Shown here one piece after another: positions 7,362 to 15,820 of a DNA stretch of 64,000 nucleotides (position 1 is its first letter; every line of letters begins with the position of its first letter). This DNA is from Actinomadura cremea. Its GTDB lineage: Bacteria > Actinomycetota > Actinomycetes > Streptosporangiales > Streptosporangiaceae. The stretch lies in assembly GCF_014648495.1 (NCBI RefSeq), contig NZ_BMRF01000029.1:24220-88219 (forward strand). Direction: 5' to 3'. The notes beneath the pieces are model-generated. The model was given only the letters and a program-made list of their open reading frames with translations. It was not told where the DNA came from and did not search any database. The position numbers were made by a program, and so were the translations under genes.

Positions 7362-9697
7362 AGCGGCGCCACCTCGGCGGGGACGTCGAGGACGCGGTCG
7401 GCGCCGAGGACGCGCACCGGGCCGTCCAGCGTGAACGCGCCGTGCAGCGGGAGGTCCTCGCTGGACCCGCCGACCATGACCTCGATCGCGCCCGGCTCGA
7501 CGATCCGGCGCAGGTCTGCGCCGGTGAACGAGGTGCGGTCGGCGTGCACGGTGAACGCGACGCGGGCGGCGTCGCCCGGCTCGAGCCGGACGCGCGCCCA
7601 CCCGGCGAGCCGGCGGGACGGGCGGACGACCGAGGCGACCGGGTCGGCGAGGTAGAGCTGGACGACCTCGGTCCCCGGGCGGTCCCCCGCGTTGCGGACG
7701 ACCGCGCTGACGGTCACCGACCCGTCGGTGGGGGCGCGCTCGTCGACCCGCAGGTCCGCGTAGTCGAACCGCGTCCAGGTGAGGCCGTGGCCGAAGGGGA
7801 ACAGCGGCGCGGGGCTGACCGCGCTCCAGTCGTGCGGGCCGTCCATCTTCGAGCGCAGGTAGGCGACGGGCGGGCCGGACGCGCGGCGCGGGACGCTGAT
7901 CGGCATCCGCCCGGACGGCTCGACGCGTCCGGTCAGGACCCCGGCGACGGCGCCCGCGCCCTCCTCGCCGGGGAAGAACGCCTGCACGACGGCGGCGGCC
8001 CGGCCGGCGAGGTCCTCGATCGCGTACGGGCGCCCCGACATCAGGACGAGCACCGTCGGGGTGCCGGTGGCCAGGACGGCGTCCGCGAGGTCGCGCTGCC
8101 GGCCCGGGAGCGCGAGGGTCTCGGCGTCGCAGCCCTCCCCGGACGTGCCGCGCCCGAACAGGCCCGCGCGGTCGCCGAGCGCCACGACCGCCACGTCGGC
8201 GGCGCGGGCCGCGGCGGCGGCCGTCTCGATGTCGGCGTCGGCGGTGCCGAGCACGTCCCCGGACGGGGCCACGGCCAGGTCCGGCAGCTCGCCGCGCAGG
8301 GCGTCCGCGAGGGTCGGGATCTCCACGCCCAGCGGGAGGTCGGGCCGGTGGCGGCCCACGTGCGCGGGGAAGGTGTAGCAGCCGAGCATCGCGGCCGTGT
8401 CGTCGGCGAGGGGGCCGGTCAGCGCCACGCGGCGCGCGGGCGCGAGCGGGAGCGTCCCGTCGTTGGCGAGCAGGACGACCGACGCCTCGGCCGCGCGGCG
8501 CGCCAGCTCGCGGTGCTCCGGCGGATCGAGGTCGAGGTCCGCGCCGCCGTCCGCGGCCGCCGCGGGCGCACCGGCGGGCGGGGCGTCCAGGAGGCCGAGT
8601 CCGGCCTTGAGGGCGAGGACGCGGGCGGCGGCGCGGTCGAGGAGCTTCTCGGGGACGTCGCCGCCGCGCACCAGCTCGAGCAGGGGTTCGCCGTAGCAGC
8701 GGACGGTCGGCAGTTCGACGTCGATGCCCGCGCGGAGCGCGAGCGCGCCGGCCTCGCCGCGGGAACCGGCGACGCGGTGCCGGCTCTCCAGGAAGGAGAT
8801 CCCGAAGTAGTCGGACACGACGGCACCGGTGAAGCCCAGCTCACCGCGCAGGAGGTCGGTGAGGAGTCGTTCGTCGGCGGCGGCGGGGACACCGTCCACG
8901 TCGGTGTAGGAGTGCATCACCGAACGGGCTCCGCCCTCGCGCAGCGCCATGACGAAGGGTTCGACGATGACGTCGGCCAGCTCGCGCGGGCCGATCGGGG
9001 TCGGCGCCATGTTGCGCCCGGCGCGGGAGGCGGAGTACCCGGCGAAGTGCTTGGGCGTCGCGGCGACCCCGGACCGCTCCAGCCCCCGGACGTAGGCGGT
9101 GCCGAGGACGCCGACGAGCTGCGGGTCCTCGCCGATGCACTCCTCGGTGCGTCCCCAGCGGGCGTCGCGGACGACGTCCAGGACGGGCGCGAGCCCCTGG
9201 TGGACGCCCGCCGCGCGCATGCTCGCCCCGATCGCGGCGGCCATCTCCTCCACCAGCCCGGCGTCGAAGGTCGCGCCCCAGGCGGGCGGGCTGGGGAAGA
9301 CGGTCGCGCCCCAGGTCATGAACCCGTTGAGGCACTCCTCGTGCGCGATCGCGGGGATGCCGAACCGGTTCGCGGCGGCGATGCGGCGCTGCAGGTCGCG
9401 CAGCCGGGCGGCGCCCTCGGCGGCGGGCACGGGCGCGGTGCCGAACACGCGGGTGAGCTGGCCGAGGCCGTGCGGGAGGAGGTCGCCGAGCGCGGGCGCC
9501 GGCTCGTGGGAGTCGTCCTCCATGGGGGCGACCGGTTCGCCCGGTTCGGCGGGCATCGCCCAGAATCCGGCGAGCTGCGCCGCCTTCTCCTCCGGGGTCA
9601 TGCGGGACAGCAGGTCGGCGACCCGGTCGGCGACCGGCAGCGCGGGGTCGCGCCACCGGTCCCCGGCGGCCGTGGCGGGAGTCAGGGCTTCGGTCAT
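7358..9697 (-). CDS. Glycoside hydrolase family 3 beta-glucosidase/beta-xylosidase
   Basis: 779 residues. Retaining exo-acting glycosidase with an N-terminal TIM barrel (about 20-330), an alpha/beta sandwich (about 370-590) and a C-terminal fibronectin-III-like domain (about 640-720, with VRNAGDRPGTEVVQLYL). The nucleophile is Asp296 in VVSDYFGI; the substrate-binding KHF motif is at about 216-218. No signal peptide, consistent with intracellular hydrolysis of imported oligosaccharides. ATG 9697 overlaps the LacI-type regulator stop by one base, and its stop overlaps the GH43 start, giving a tight regulator-GH3-GH43 operon. Confidence 0.93.
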   Translation of the reverse strand: MTEALTPATAAGDRWRDPALPVADRVADLLSRMTPEEKAAQLAGFWAMPAEPGEPVAPMEDDSHEPAPALGDLLPHGLGQLTRVFGTAPVPAAEGAARLRDLQRRIAAANRFGIPAIAHEECLNGFMTWGATVFPSPPAWGATFDAGLVEEMAAAIGASMRAAGVHQGLAPVLDVVRDARWGRTEECIGEDPQLVGVLGTAYVRGLERSGVAATPKHFAGYSASRAGRNMAPTPIGPRELADVIVEPFVMALREGGARSVMHSYTDVDGVPAAADERLLTDLLRGELGFTGAVVSDYFGISFLESRHRVAGSRGEAGALALRAGIDVELPTVRCYGEPLLELVRGGDVPEKLLDRAAARVLALKAGLGLLDAPPAGAPAAAADGGADLDLDPPEHRELARRAAEASVVLLANDGTLPLAPARRVALTGPLADDTAAMLGCYTFPAHVGRHRPDLPLGVEIPTLADALRGELPDLAVAPSGDVLGTADADIETAAAAARAADVAVVALGDRAGLFGRGTSGEGCDAETLALPGRQRDLADAVLATGTPTVLVLMSGRPYAIEDLAGRAAAVVQAFFPGEEGAGAVAGVLTGRVEPSGRMPISVPRRASGPPVAYLRSKMDGPHDWSAVSPAPLFPFGHGLTWTRFDYADLRVDERAPTDGSVTVSAVVRNAGDRPGTEVVQLYLADPVASVVRPSRRLAGWARVRLEPGDAARVAFTVHADRTSFTGADLRRIVEPGAIEVMVGGSSEDLPLHGAFTLDGPVRVLGADRVLDVPAEVAPL

Positions 9698-10767
9698 CAC
9701 TGCTCCGAGGGGGCGGGCGGGGCGGTGGAGGCGCGGACGCGCAGCTCGGTGGCCAGCTCCACGCGGGGGGACAGCGGCGGCCGTCCGTCCAGCAGCTGGA
9801 GCAGGGTGCGGGCCGCGACCCGGCCCATCTCCTCCAGCGGCTGCCGGACGGTCGTGAGCGGCGGCGACAGCCACTCGCAGGTCGGCAGGTCGTCGAACCC
9901 GACGACGCTCAGGTCCTCGGGGACGCGCAGGCCGGCGAGGCGGGCGGCCTGGTAGGCGCCCATGGCCTGCTGGTCGCTGCCGGCGAAGATCGCGGTGGGA
10001 CGGTCCGGCAGCGCCAGCAGCTCGCGGCTGCGGGCGAAGCCGCCCTCGTGGTGGAAGTCGCCGTACCGGACGAGGTCGCGGTCGACCTCGATCCCGGCGC
10101 GCTCGAGGGCCGTGCGGTAGCCGTCCACGCGGGCCTGCGTGCACAGCATGTCGGCGGGGCCGCCGATCATCCCGATGCGGCGGTGGCCCAGCCCGATGAG
10201 GTGCTCGGTCGCGGCGAGGCCGCCCGCCCAGTTGGTCGCGCCGACGCTGGCGATGTCGGTGGCGGGCAGGTTCACCGGGTCGACCAGGACGAGCGCGACC
10301 CCGGCGCGTTCGAGCTGCTCGCGCTGCCGGTCGGTCATCCGGGACGTCACCAGGATCACGCCGTCGCTGTGGTGCAGGGCGGGGAGGTTCTGCCAGCTCG
10401 GCGGGCGCGCGTCGTCCTCGCGCACCAGCGACACGACGACGCCGGTGCCCTGCTCGGCGCACTCGGCCTCGACGCCGCGCAGGATCTCCACCGCCCACGG
10501 GCTGTCGAGCCCGGCCAGGACGAGGTCGATCAGTCCCGACCGGCGGGCGCGGCGGGATCCGCCGGGGCCCGGGTAGTTGTGGTCGCGCAGCAGGGCCTCG
10601 ACGCGCTCGCGGGTGCCGGCGGCCACGTCCGTCCGGCCGTTGAGGACCTTGGAGACGGTCGCCGGGGACACCCCGGCCTCGGCCGCGATCAGCGCGAGGG
10701 TCGGCCGGGACGGCGCGTTCTGCGGGCCGGGCGGGTCCGGCGGGTCTTCGGTGGTGCGCACGGTCAC
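9697..10767 (-). CDS. LacI-family transcriptional regulator
   Basis: 356 residues from GTG 10767 with a GGGGAGGAG ribosome-binding site. The N-terminal helix-turn-helix (about 23-70) reads LALIAAEAGVSPATVSKVLN followed by the hinge helix; the rest is a periplasmic-binding-protein-like sugar-sensing domain (SVVGFDDLP near 290). First gene of the minus-strand operon with GH3 and GH43, and divergent from a sugar importer. A perfect inverted repeat lies just upstream of its own start and two more overlap the importer promoter, so it very probably represses both directions until an oligosaccharide binds. The inducer is not identifiable; xylose- or glucose-based sugars fit the enzymes. Confidence 0.93.
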   Translation of the reverse strand: MTVRTTEDPPDPPGPQNAPSRPTLALIAAEAGVSPATVSKVLNGRTDVAAGTRERVEALLRDHNYPGPGGSRRARRSGLIDLVLAGLDSPWAVEILRGVEAECAEQGTGVVVSLVREDDARPPSWQNLPALHHSDGVILVTSRMTDRQREQLERAGVALVLVDPVNLPATDIASVGATNWAGGLAATEHLIGLGHRRIGMIGGPADMLCTQARVDGYRTALERAGIEVDRDLVRYGDFHHEGGFARSRELLALPDRPTAIFAGSDQQAMGAYQAARLAGLRVPEDLSVVGFDDLPTCEWLSPPLTTVRQPLEEMGRVAARTLLQLLDGRPPLSPRVELATELRVRASTAPPAPSEQ

Positions 10768-10791
10768 GCTGCTCTCCTCCCCGAGGAAACG

Positions 10792-10811
10792 ATTGCGAAC
10801 GGTATCGCAAT
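10792..10811. promoter_or_regulatory. Inverted repeat, likely LacI-type autoregulatory operator
   Basis: A perfect 7-base inverted repeat ATTGCGA / TCGCAAT around a 6-base spacer, 25 bases upstream of the regulator's GTG. Position and symmetry fit an autoregulatory operator. The spacing differs from the sites near the importer promoter, so it could instead belong to another regulator. Confidence 0.55.
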
Positions 10812-10903
10812 ATTTCGCTCGCTCCTAGCCCCCGGAAGCCCCTGGAGGGTCGAACCCCGGGGACACCAACGTGACCCGGCCCACATGAATACGCCGGGAA
10901 GCC

Positions 10904-10932
10904 TTGACCGCAAGGGGTGCCGTTCTTAGAGT
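10904..10932 (+). promoter_or_regulatory. Promoter of the sugar importer operon
   Basis: TTGACC (10904-10909) and TAGAGT (10927-10932) are separated by exactly 17 bases, a good housekeeping-sigma promoter for this G+C content. Transcription would start near 10940, just before the paired operators. The lipoprotein start follows about 100 bases later. Confidence 0.6.
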
Positions 10933-10950
10933 TTCTCGGCAACAGCCTAT

Positions 10951-10972
10951 CGAAGGCTTTCGAAACATTTCG
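10951..10972. promoter_or_regulatory. Two overlapping CGAA/TTCG palindromes, likely LacI-family operators
   Basis: CGAAGGCTTTCG (10951-10962) and CGAAACATTTCG (10961-10972) share two bases and both have CGAA...TTCG arms; the second has 5-base perfect arms CGAAA/TTTCG. They lie immediately downstream of the predicted start of transcription of the sugar importer, where bound repressor would block elongation. CGAAA-type palindromes are known in actinomycete xylan and sugar regulons, but assignment to the adjacent regulator is inference. Confidence 0.6.
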
Positions 10973-11043
10973 AGCGGGTCACCCCACCGCCCCTCGGGCC
11001 CGGCCCTTCCCCCATCGCCCACCCCCCATTCCAGGAGGCCACC

Positions 11044-12330
11044 ATGGGCACCTCGCAGCCGCCCCGCCGTCCCCTGCTGACCGCGATCTCCGCGGGCGCC
11101 GCCATCGCCGTCGCCGCGTCCCTGCTCACCGCCTGCGGCGACGACTCCGGCTCCGGCAAGGTCACGATCGAATGGCTCGACATCGCCACGACCGAGCCGT
11201 CCAAGACCATCTATCCGGAGATCGTCAGGGCCTACGAGACGGCGCACCCGAACGTCGACATCAAGCTCACGAACATGGAGAACGACGCGTTCAAGGCCAA
11301 AATGACGGCCGTGACGGCGTCCGGCGACCTGCCCGACATCTTCGTGACCTGGGGCGGGGGCGTCCTCCGGCAGCGCATCGACGCCGGTCTCGTCAAGCCG
11401 GTCGAGAACTCCGGCCTCCTGGACGGCTTCATGCCGGTCTCCCTGAAGCCGTACCAGTTCGACGGCGAGACCTACGCCGTCCCGTACGACATGGGCATGG
11501 TCGGGTTCTGGTACAACAAGGACCACTTCGAGAAGGCCGGGATCACCGGGCCCCCCGCGACCTGGACGGCGTTCCTCGACGCCGTCCGCAAGCTGAAGTC
11601 CGCCGGGATCACCCCCATCGCCCTCGCCGGCAAGGACAAGTGGCCCGGCCACTACTACTGGGCCTACCTCGCGCTGCGCCTCGCCGGACCGGACGGCGTC
11701 GCGCAGGCCGCCGCGGCCGACGACTTCGGCACGCCGCCGTTCGTCCAGGCCGGGCAGCGCCTCAAGGAACTCGTCGACCTCGACCCGTTCCAGGAGGGCT
11801 TCCAGGGGGCCGCGTACGACGCCCCCGGCGGGCAGGCCGCCACCATGGGCGCGGGCAAGGCCGGCATGGAGCTGATGGGCCAGTGGGCGCCCGTCGTGCA
11901 GAAGGACGCCTCCGGCAAGGACCTCGGCGACGCCCTCGGCTTCTTCCCCTTCCCCGCCGTGGAGGGCGGCCCCGGCAAGGTCAGCGACGTGTTCGGCGGC
12001 GGCAACGGGCACGCGCTGAGCAAGGACGCCCCGCCGGAGGCGCTCGACTTCCTCACGTTCCTCACGAACGAGGAGAACGAGGCCCGGCTGGTGTCGTCCG
12101 GCGCGTTCATGCCCGTCGTGAAGGGCGCCGAGAGCGCGATCGAGGACGCCAACCGCAAGCAGGTCGCCCGGATGCTGAACGGCGCCACCGGCTTCCAGCT
12201 CTACCTGGACCAGGCGTTCCCGCCCGCCGTCGGTCAGGAGGTCAACGACAGCGTCGCCGGCCTCATGGGCGGCCGGACGGACCCGCAGCAGGTCGCGCGG
12301 TCGATCACCGAGGCGGCCAAGAGCGCATGA
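11044..12330 (+). CDS. Extracellular sugar-binding lipoprotein of an ABC importer
   Basis: 428 residues. Catches an oligosaccharide outside the membrane and delivers it to the two permeases encoded next. A lipoprotein signal peptide with lipobox LTAC (Cys at about 31) is followed by an SBP family 1 fold (WLDIATTEPSKTIYPEIVRAY; WYNKDHFEKAGI). AGGAGG precedes the ATG. Its stop overlaps the first permease start (ATGA). The divergent GH3/GH43 operon suggests xylo- or gluco-oligosaccharide ligands. No ATPase is encoded with it. Confidence 0.92.
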   Translation: MGTSQPPRRPLLTAISAGAAIAVAASLLTACGDDSGSGKVTIEWLDIATTEPSKTIYPEIVRAYETAHPNVDIKLTNMENDAFKAKMTAVTASGDLPDIFVTWGGGVLRQRIDAGLVKPVENSGLLDGFMPVSLKPYQFDGETYAVPYDMGMVGFWYNKDHFEKAGITGPPATWTAFLDAVRKLKSAGITPIALAGKDKWPGHYYWAYLALRLAGPDGVAQAAAADDFGTPPFVQAGQRLKELVDLDPFQEGFQGAAYDAPGGQAATMGAGKAGMELMGQWAPVVQKDASGKDLGDALGFFPFPAVEGGPGKVSDVFGGGNGHALSKDAPPEALDFLTFLTNEENEARLVSSGAFMPVVKGAESAIEDANRKQVARMLNGATGFQLYLDQAFPPAVGQEVNDSVAGLMGGRTDPQQVARSITEAAKSA

Positions 12331-13325
12331 CCCTGTCGCCCACTTCGTCGCCGCCGGAGCCCGCCGCCGCGACGCGGGGCGGCCCGCCGCCGCGGCGGCG
12401 TCCGGTACCGCGCGGACGGCGGCTGCGCGGCTGGTTCGCCACCACCTGGTTCCTCGTCCCCGCGCTGCTGGTCTTCGTCCTGTTCGTGCTGATCCCGATC
12501 GCGATCGCCCTGTACACGAGCTTCTTCCGGTGGGGCGGATTCGGGTGGCCCGAGGAGTTCGTGGGGCTCGGCAACTTCCGCGAGCTGTTCGACGATCCGG
12601 TGTTCCGCGGGGACCTGTGGCGCGGGCTCGTCCTGGTCGTCCTGTCGGTCTGCGTGCAGCTGCCGTTCGCGCTCGGCACGGCCGTCCTGCTCAACCAGCG
12701 GATGCGCGGCCGGGCGGTCTACCGGGCGGTCTTCTTCGCGCCCTACATCCTGTCCGAGGTCATCGCCGGGGTGCTGTTCGGGATGATCTTCCTGCCGGGG
12801 TCCGGGCTCGCGGACGCCCTGATCGAGGACGTGCCGCTCGTGGGCGGCCTCGCCGGCACCTGGTTCTCCGACCCCGGCACCGCGCTGCCCACGCTGTTCG
12901 CCGTCATGACGTGGAAGTACTTCGGCTTCCACATGATGATCTACCTCGCCGGGCTGCAGGGCGTCCCGAAGGAGGTCCTCGAGGCGGCGGCGATCGACGG
13001 CGCGGGCCCCTGGAAGCGGTTCCGGCACGTCACCCTCCCCCTCCTCGCGCCCACCGTCCGGATCAGCGTGTTCCTGTCCGTCATCGGCGCGATCCAGCTG
13101 TTCGACCTCGTGTGGGTCACGACCGGCGGCGGGCCCACGCACTCCACCGAAACGATGGCCGTCTCGATGTTCCAGTTCGGATTCCAGCGGTACCAGATGG
13201 GCTACGCGAGCGCGATCAGCGTCGTCATGTTCGCCGTCAGCCTGGTGTTCTCCCTGCTCTACCAGCGTTTCGCGCTCCGCCGCGACCTGCGGGGCGCCAT
13301 GACCTCGACGGGAGGCGCACGATGA
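12327..13325 (+). CDS. ABC sugar importer permease (MsmF/UgpA type)
   Basis: 332 residues from ATG 12327, overlapping the binding-protein stop. An arginine/proline-rich cytoplasmic N terminus of about 35 residues is followed by a first membrane helix (WFLVPALLVFVLFVLIPIA) and five more. The EAA loop for ATPase contact is EAAAIDGAGPWKRFRHVTLP near residue 215. It forms the translocation channel with the next gene's product. Confidence 0.92.
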   Translation: MTLSPTSSPPEPAAATRGGPPPRRRPVPRGRRLRGWFATTWFLVPALLVFVLFVLIPIAIALYTSFFRWGGFGWPEEFVGLGNFRELFDDPVFRGDLWRGLVLVVLSVCVQLPFALGTAVLLNQRMRGRAVYRAVFFAPYILSEVIAGVLFGMIFLPGSGLADALIEDVPLVGGLAGTWFSDPGTALPTLFAVMTWKYFGFHMMIYLAGLQGVPKEVLEAAAIDGAGPWKRFRHVTLPLLAPTVRISVFLSVIGAIQLFDLVWVTTGGGPTHSTETMAVSMFQFGFQRYQMGYASAISVVMFAVSLVFSLLYQRFALRRDLRGAMTSTGGAR

Positions 13326-14155
13326 GCGCGGTCGGCAAGCGGATCCGGGGCCTGTCGCGGCACGCGCTCGTCTGGATCCTGGGCTCGCTCATCGTCGTGC
13401 CGCTGCTGTACGCGGTGCTGTCGGGCTTCAAGACGACCGGCGACCTGACCGACAGCCCGTTCGGCCTGCCCTCCCCCTGGCGGGTATCGAACTACACCGG
13501 CATCCTCGGCTCCGGCGAGTTCTGGCGGCAGGTCGGCAACAGCGTCATGATCGCGGTCGCCACCGCGCTGCTCACCGTCGCGGTCTCGGCGCTCGCCGCC
13601 TTCGCGTTCGCCCGCTACGCGTTCCGCGGGCGGGAGGCGTTCTTCACCCTGTTCGCGATCGGCCTGATGTTCCCGCCCGCCGTCGCGGTGCTGCCGCTGT
13701 TCGTCCTGCTGCGCACCTTCGGCCTGCTCGACAACCCGCTCGGCGTCATCCTCCCCCAGGCGGCGTTCGCGCTGCCGATGACGATCATCATCCTGCGGGC
13801 GTTCTTCCGGACGATCCCCGGCGACCTCGAGGAGGCCGCCACCATCGACGGCTGCGGCCGGTTCGCGTTCTTCTGGCGCATCCTCCTGCCGATGGCCCGC
13901 CCCGCCATCGGCACCGTCTCGGTGCTCGCGATCGTCACGAGCTGGAACAACTTCTTCCTGCCGCTCCTGGTGTTCACCAACCCCAAGTGGCACACGATCC
14001 CGGTCGGCGTCCAGCAGTTCCAGGGCCAGTACTCGACGAACTACGCGCTGGTGTTCGCCTACATCGTCCTCGCGATGATCCCCGCGCTGGCCTTCTACGC
14101 CGTCGCCGAGCGCCAGCTCATCGGCGGCCTGACGGCCGGCGCCACGAAGGGCTGA
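13322..14155 (+). CDS. ABC sugar importer permease (MsmG/UgpE type)
   Basis: 277 residues, six predicted membrane helices. The EAA loop reads EEAATIDGCGRFAFFWRILLP near residue 180, the contact site for the ATPase. ATG 13322 overlaps the preceding permease stop (ATGA), so binding protein and both permeases are coupled. The operon has no ATP-binding subunit; in streptomycetes such importers share a distant MsiK-type ATPase, and the same is likely here. Confidence 0.92.
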   Translation: MSAVGKRIRGLSRHALVWILGSLIVVPLLYAVLSGFKTTGDLTDSPFGLPSPWRVSNYTGILGSGEFWRQVGNSVMIAVATALLTVAVSALAAFAFARYAFRGREAFFTLFAIGLMFPPAVAVLPLFVLLRTFGLLDNPLGVILPQAAFALPMTIIILRAFFRTIPGDLEEAATIDGCGRFAFFWRILLPMARPAIGTVSVLAIVTSWNNFFLPLLVFTNPKWHTIPVGVQQFQGQYSTNYALVFAYIVLAMIPALAFYAVAERQLIGGLTAGATKG

Positions 14156-14163
14156 CCGTGCGG

Positions 14164-14192
14164 GGGGCCGGGCGGGCCGCCCGTCCGGCCCC
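14164..14192 (+). terminator. Hairpin terminator after the sugar importer
   Basis: A G+C-rich stem with arms GGGGCCGGGCGG and CCGTCCGGCCCC (one G-T wobble) starts nine bases after the permease stop. No U tract follows, as is usual in actinomycetes. Confidence 0.55.
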
Positions 14193-14264
14193 GAGAACGT
14201 GCACGAAACGGGCGTCCCCTGGGTACGGAGCCCTCGAGGCCCACGGGCAGGGAGGCGGCGACCG

Positions 14265-14933
14265 ATGATCCAGGTGGTGCTGTTCGACGTCAACGAGACG
14301 CTGAGCGACCTCTCCTCCCTGCGCGGGCGCCTCGAGGACGTGGGCGCGCCCGGCCACCTGCTCCCGACGTGGTTCGCCGGGACGCTCCGCGACGGGATGG
14401 GGCTCACCGCCGCCGGGGCCTACGCCGACTTCGCGGAGGTCGCCGAGTGCGGCCTGCGCGGCCTGCTGATCGGCCTGGACGGCTGGGCCGGCGACGCGCG
14501 CCGCGCCGCCGCGCACGTCGCGAGCGGCTTCACCGACCTCGACGTGCACCCCGACGTCCCGGACGCCGTCCGCGACCTGCGCTCGTCCGGCCTGCGGCTG
14601 GCGACGCTCACCAACGGGTCCGTCGCCGTCACCGAGCGCCTGCTCGACGGCGCCGGGATCCGCGACCTGTTCGAGGCCCTCCTCGACGTCTCCGCCCCGC
14701 GCGCGTGGAAGCCCGCCGCCGCCGCGTACCGGTACGCCACCGACCGCCTGGACGTCCCCCCGGACCGCACGCTGCTGGTCGCCGTCCACCCGTGGGACGT
14801 CGACGGCGCCCGCCGCGCGGGCCTGCGCGCCGCGTGGCTGAACCGCGACGGGGTCCCGTACCCCGCGATGTTCGAGCACCCCGACCACACGATCACCGAC
14901 CTGCGCGACCTCCCCGCCGTCCTCGTCGCCTGA
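14265..14933 (+). CDS. HAD-superfamily hydrolase (haloacid dehalogenase type II-like)
   Basis: 222 residues from ATG 14265, with GGAGG 9 bases upstream; an earlier in-frame ATG at 14199 has no such site. HAD motifs are in order: nucleophile Asp in LFDVNETL (about 6-13), LTNGS (motif II, about 115), Lys in AWKPAAAAY (motif III, about 146), and HPWDVDGARRAG (motif IV, about 173). FDVNETL resembles (S)-2-haloacid dehalogenases, but this subgroup also has phosphatases, so the substrate is open. It follows a terminator and appears to be a separate unit. Confidence 0.8.
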   Translation: MIQVVLFDVNETLSDLSSLRGRLEDVGAPGHLLPTWFAGTLRDGMGLTAAGAYADFAEVAECGLRGLLIGLDGWAGDARRAAAHVASGFTDLDVHPDVPDAVRDLRSSGLRLATLTNGSVAVTERLLDGAGIRDLFEALLDVSAPRAWKPAAAAYRYATDRLDVPPDRTLLVAVHPWDVDGARRAGLRAAWLNRDGVPYPAMFEHPDHTITDLRDLPAVLVA

Positions 14934-15021
14934 CGCCCACCGGCCCGTTGTGGCCGCCCGGTTGCCCGCCCGCGCCGCCGTCCCCGATGATCAAGATCAC
15001 GATCGGACGGAAGGCGGTTTC

Positions 15022-15810
15022 ATGGACACCGGCAGGGTCGACACCGGCGACGGCGCGACGTGGGCGAGCGGCGACTACCCGCGCGTCGGCAACCTGTGGC
15101 TGCTGATCGGCGAACTGCTGTGCGAGGCCGCGGCGATCCGGCCCGGCGAGCGCGTCCTGGACGTGGCGACCGGCACCGGCAACACCGCCCTCGCCGCCGC
15201 CCGCCGTTTCGCGACGGTGACCGGCGTCGACTACGTACCGGATCTGCTGGAGCACGCCACCGCACGCGCCGCCGCCGAGGGCCTGCACGTCGACTTCGAG
15301 ACCGGGGACGCCGAACGGCTGCGGTTCGCGGACGGCGCGTTCGACGTCGCCGTCTCGACGTTCGGCGTCCAGTACGTCCCGGACCAGGACCGCGCGGCCG
15401 CCGAACTCCTGCGCGTCGTCCGTCCCGGCGGGCGGATCGCGCTGGCGAGCTGGTCCCCGGACGGTTTTCTCGGCGAACTGCTCCGCCTCGTCGGCGAGCA
15501 CACCGGCCCGGCCGCCCCCACCCTGTGGGGCCGCGAGGACCACCTGAAGAAGCTGCTCGGCCCCCGCGTCTCCGCGCTGACCTGCACGGAACACCGGTGG
15601 CTGTTCCGCTTCCCCACCCCGGAGGCGTTCATCTCGTACTTCCGCGCGTACTTCGGCCCGCTCACGCGTGCCTACGCGACCCTGCCCCCGTCCGCCCGCG
15701 AGGCCCTCACGGCGGACCTCACCCGCTACATCACCGACCACGACCAGGCCCCGGACGGCACGGTCGAAGTCCCCTCGACCTATCTCCAGGCCATCGCGGT
15801 CACGACCTGA
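15022..15810 (+). CDS. SAM-dependent class I methyltransferase
   Basis: 262 residues. Rossmann methyltransferase domain at about 35-150: motif I VLDVATGTGN, the acidic loop VTGVDYVPDLLEHA, FETGDAERLRF, and the motif IV/post-I region VSTFGVQYV. Overall it resembles the UbiE/Methyltransf_11 group, but the substrate is unknown. ATG 15022 is chosen because the conserved part begins soon after and the upstream in-frame codons are unlike the family. Ten bases separate its stop from the convergent SEC-C gene. Confidence 0.8.
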   Translation: MDTGRVDTGDGATWASGDYPRVGNLWLLIGELLCEAAAIRPGERVLDVATGTGNTALAAARRFATVTGVDYVPDLLEHATARAAAEGLHVDFETGDAERLRFADGAFDVAVSTFGVQYVPDQDRAAAELLRVVRPGGRIALASWSPDGFLGELLRLVGEHTGPAAPTLWGREDHLKKLLGPRVSALTCTEHRWLFRFPTPEAFISYFRAYFGPLTRAYATLPPSAREALTADLTRYITDHDQAPDGTVEVPSTYLQAIAVTT

Positions 15811-15820
15811 CCGCGAAACG

